Assembly: GCA_026874595.1 (NCBI GenBank)
Contig: CM049306.1
Location: 26,031,519-26,095,518 of the forward strand
DNA: 64,000 nt
Direction of reading: 5' to 3'
Source of the DNA: Sipunculus nudus
Lineage: Eukaryota; Annelida; Sipuncula; Golfingiida; Sipunculidae
Part shown: positions 60,871 through 64,000 of the stretch, piece by piece
Layout: the number at the start of each line of letters is the position of its first letter
Numbering within the stretch: position 1 is the stretch's first letter
Program-made: the position numbers and the translations under genes
Notes under the pieces: model-generated
Database searches by the model: none
The model's input: only the letters and a program-made list of their open reading frames with translations
Told to the model about the DNA's origin: nothing

Positions 60871-62750
60871 AGCTTTTGAACTTGCCCTTGGCTTTCTGCT
60901 CATACCACAGGCCAGACAGACCCTGCTCTATGCCGGCCTTAGCATATCACACCAGAATCTCAGCTTCTGATAAGGCTGGTAAGACTTATGGTCCCCACAG
61001 TTTATATAAGTCATGATTGCAGGATAATGCTGACAGTGTAGTACTTTAATTAGTATGTAATTATATAAAACAGATGTCTTTGACATTGGCAGTTTTATGT
61101 TCTGTACTAGACCCATTTGTGACCCATGTACGGAACCCACTTTGGGTTAGGATATAATCTTCTTAGTGATTTTAACACACATTCTGCCATAGTTTCTCCG
61201 ACACTAGGAAACCAAACCCCATTCAAGGCTGCCCCTTGAGCCTGTGCCTTTTCCTTTTTATTCCTGCGGTCCATCCAGCCTATCCTGTCTGAGAGGATAT
61301 TCGAGTGTATTTGTATTGCGTGGAATGAAAATGTGGATAGAGAGAATGTCAGTGTCTAACAGAATGTCTGTTAAATTCCCCAAAAAGGGCAACAGGGACA
61401 AAAAACTTTAAAAGAAAAGCAATTGGCATTCTTTGACACAATATGGGAACGTGATAATTTTAACACACTTATTATAACAGTTCTGCATAAACAATGAAGT
61501 ATTGCAATTAGAATATATCAGTATGAAATGGTTATAAATGTCCACATGTAAAGTCCACATTGTATAGATATGTGGTTATTTTTACTTTTTCTTCTGAAAT
61601 GCTAGCAAACAGAGCAAACAATATCCACTTCATAAGCTTCGCTTCCAACCCCGTGCAGTGGTACATGACAAATATACCCCAGTCAGGCTGGGAAATTCCC
61701 CCATGCTGCCACAAGGCATACTGGATAATTATCATTGTGGATACCGTCCCCTCATGTGGTGGCTTCACTGGGGATCGGATCACTCTGGCGGGGTCCCACC
61801 GTAATTGGGCCTTTTTAGTGAAGTGGCCCTATTGGATGTTCTTCGAGGTGCCGGTAGCTTTGCACTGCGGTCGAAAGTGCTTGATAGCACAGACTTTTTC
61901 CACCCCACGTTGGCATACACGCGGTGCAATCGTCACCTTTCAAGACAGTCTCTACACTAACTTGCTGGTGTGACCTGAGGTCAGTTCCCCCCCCCCCCAC
62001 TGTTTACATATTACCTCTCTTGCAGTGCCGCACCAGCTTGTCTTGGGCGCAGCCATGTTTGTTTACACGCTGAGCCAATCAGATTTTACCTTTCCCAGCT
62101 CAAACTGACTGGGCGTTTGGCAGCTTGCCAAACCTTAAGAATCCTTTCATTTCTCACTGCATGCGAGTGGAAGGTCACCGGGAGGTCACGCGCTGTGTTC
62201 AGAGCGTACATGAAGTCGTGTTCAGTATAAGTTACCAGTAATGAATTAAAGGGGCCCAGTCACCTATCTGGCCTTTAAAAAATAAAGGCAATCCCTTGAA
62301 GCTTTCGTGAAAATAGCCCAGAAAACAGGGATATCACCGCACAGACTGCTTATTTTGTTTATATCAATGTGTTCATAATATGTCGTGCCCGCCAAAATAA
62401 TCAAAACAAATTCAACAAGGGCAACTGGCTGAAAGTCTGATAAACGAGACAGCGGCTTTGCAAATGTCGAATTGCAACAAGTGACCTTTCTCCGCATATA
62501 CTAGTATATATATGCAACCTACCGCCTTAGGTTATATGTTTTTCCCGTTTGTCAACTTTGTGTATTTACAAACATTTTGTTGATAAACAATTCACACATT
62601 CTTCACAAAGGCCTTATAAGAACTTTCCACAAGCAAAATTACCCTGAAATCATAAATATATACACCGAGGAAGCCAGAAATCAAATATATTCTTTTTCAA
62701 AAGGTAGGCTAGGTCATTGGGCACCGTAAGATAAATGTTACGGAGATACA
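60871..62750. other. Unrecognised sequence beyond the gypsy relic
   Basis: May include the remnant 5' part of the minus-strand retroelement. The opposed frames at 61532-61973 show no recognisable domain. No host gene seen. Confidence 0.3.
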
Positions 62751-62759
62751 TGTGCTTTT

Positions 62760-63660
62760 CACTGAAAACAGACGCACGGACGCCACACAAAAATGATTGT
62801 AGGTGGCGCCAATCTTGTTTGTTTAAGATAAATTAAGCTATAAAAGATCAATGGACATGCAACATTACAGGCTAATTACATCACAGTATTCTCCTGAGAT
62901 GTACTCCTGGATGGACGCTGTGCAAAAACGACTGTAGGTGACGCCATCAGTCTTTTGTTTGAGAGAGTTATCATTTAAAGGTCTGTAGGAATGCAAAATT
63001 TCAGTCCGATCGTTTACAACACTCCTAAAATATTTACATGAATGCAGGAGCGGACTGGGATGGGAAACCGACCCTAGAAATTTGAATAAGAGCGCCCCAG
63101 ATTCAATACCATTGGCCAACCAGTATCAATTATTTATGCCATCGGACTGCTTAGAAAGTGACCGATGTCCCGTTTAACCAGTTCGCCCCTGCATATATAT
63201 GTACTCTATGCATAAACTATTGTAATGGCGGCATCAGTGTTACATAAGCGACAAAGCTGTCAAAGATCATGGATATGAAGCTTTACATAAAACAGTACTG
63301 AGATAAATATATGACCGTATTCTACGAAAACGAACATGCAGTTTATCGTCACCATGCAATAATATGTTCGAGAAAGCTATCCATGCAAGATAGTGAGACT
63401 GCATGATAGGCCTACATAAAAAAATGTGTGATTTTTAACCCCGAACACCCACAGACGGACGCTGTAGGAAATTGCCTGCACGTGGCGCGACCATTTTTGC
63501 GTACTAGATAAAGCTATCCAAGGTCTATGGACATGTTAATTTACAGGTTAATTGATAAGTCAAACTACTCCTGAGATATGTTTAATTTTTGCCCAAAATA
63601 GACACAGGGAATGATGTCGAACAGAAAAGTTAAAGATGGCGCTACGTAGTCCTGTTAATG
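62760..63660. repeat. Diverged GGTGGCGCC-type core repeats
   Basis: Motif (A/G)GACGC...TGTAGGTGGCGCC and relatives recur at about 62775, 62914, 63222, 63455 and 63610, with GATCAATGGACATG / GATCATGGATATGA / GGTCTATGGACATG phrases. The spacing suggests ~145-bp monomers related to the family B core, without recognisable element ends. Confidence 0.5.
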
Positions 63661-64000
63661 GGAAATAGGTATCAAAAGATCTATTATATTAAACAAACAT
63701 ATTTTCAGGCCTATACGTCAAAACACTCCCGTGCAAAACACTACCGAGATAAAGTGACTGCTTCGTCGCATGTTTATATATTGAGTTTTATGGTATTTTA
63801 GCGAGGTATACGATCATATTCTCTTTAACGGGGGCATTGTTATTATTGCTTTATGGACATTTTGATGTTAAAACTTTTGCACCATCGGATAAATATCTAA
63901 TTTAGAGCAAAACTGCATGGGACATACATGTATTTGCAACAGGAAGTAATGTTTACCTCAGTCATTTTGGTCCAAGAAGACATGGGTCATACTGATGAAA
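63661..64000. other. Window end, nothing recognised
   Basis: AT-rich, no gene or repeat end seen. Confidence 0.3.

Noticed and set aside
61532-61973. Opposed frames of 83 and 137 codons
   Set aside because: No recognisable domain, no splice or promoter context; kept as unrecognised.

Overview
This is a eukaryotic, AT-rich genomic window with introns and a very high load of transposable elements. The dispersed-repeat types (elements with short inverted ends, microsatellites and tandem core repeats, like the 'pearl'/Helentron-type elements of bivalves) suggest a lophotrochozoan, most likely a bivalve mollusc. The species cannot be named from sequence alone.

Two host genes can be supported, both on the + strand. 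(1) The last three coding exons of a KDM5/JARID1-type histone H3K4 demethylase (1664-3523): a lysine-rich linker, the C-terminal PHD finger and an acidic tail. Its 5' part lies outside the window. (2) A complete 14-exon RFT1 gene (17752-41969), about 545 codons, encoding the ER membrane protein of N-glycan precursor assembly. All its splice phases chain, and one intron uses a GC donor. No other host gene was recognised; 42.0-64.0 kb is essentially transposon-derived or unrecognised.

The rest is layered mobile DNA. Five families of non-coding elements (called A-E here) share one layout: a 5'-terminal palindrome, a short GC-rich microsatellite, a tandem core, a 3' subterminal inverted copy of the 5' end, a short hairpin, and a 3' end CTAG or CTTG followed by T. 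I read these as non-autonomous Helentron/Helitron2-like elements. Family D has four long copies and one remnant inside RFT1 introns, all in the same orientation. RFT1 intron 4 is a three-level nest: an E element holds a 5'-truncated L1/Tx1-type LINE, which holds a D element. Other elements are a 2.8-kb foldback at 9.6-12.4 kb inside a C element; a 6.2-kb Ty3/gypsy-like LTR retrotransposon (44.7-50.9 kb) inside an A element, with nearly identical LTRs but a broken coding region; a decayed second gypsy-like element on the minus strand (56.6-60.9 kb); and an inverted-repeat element (54.1-56.0 kb) split by a B element.

Layout: 0-4.5 kb KDM5 3' end with an A element; 5.3-14.8 kb C elements with nested B and foldback; 14.8-17.7 kb AT-rich spacer; 17.75-42.0 kb RFT1; 43.1-51.3 kb A element plus LTR retrotransposon; 53.3-56.0 kb tandem repeats and an inverted-repeat/B nest; 56.6-60.9 kb gypsy relic; 62.7-63.7 kb diverged core repeats.
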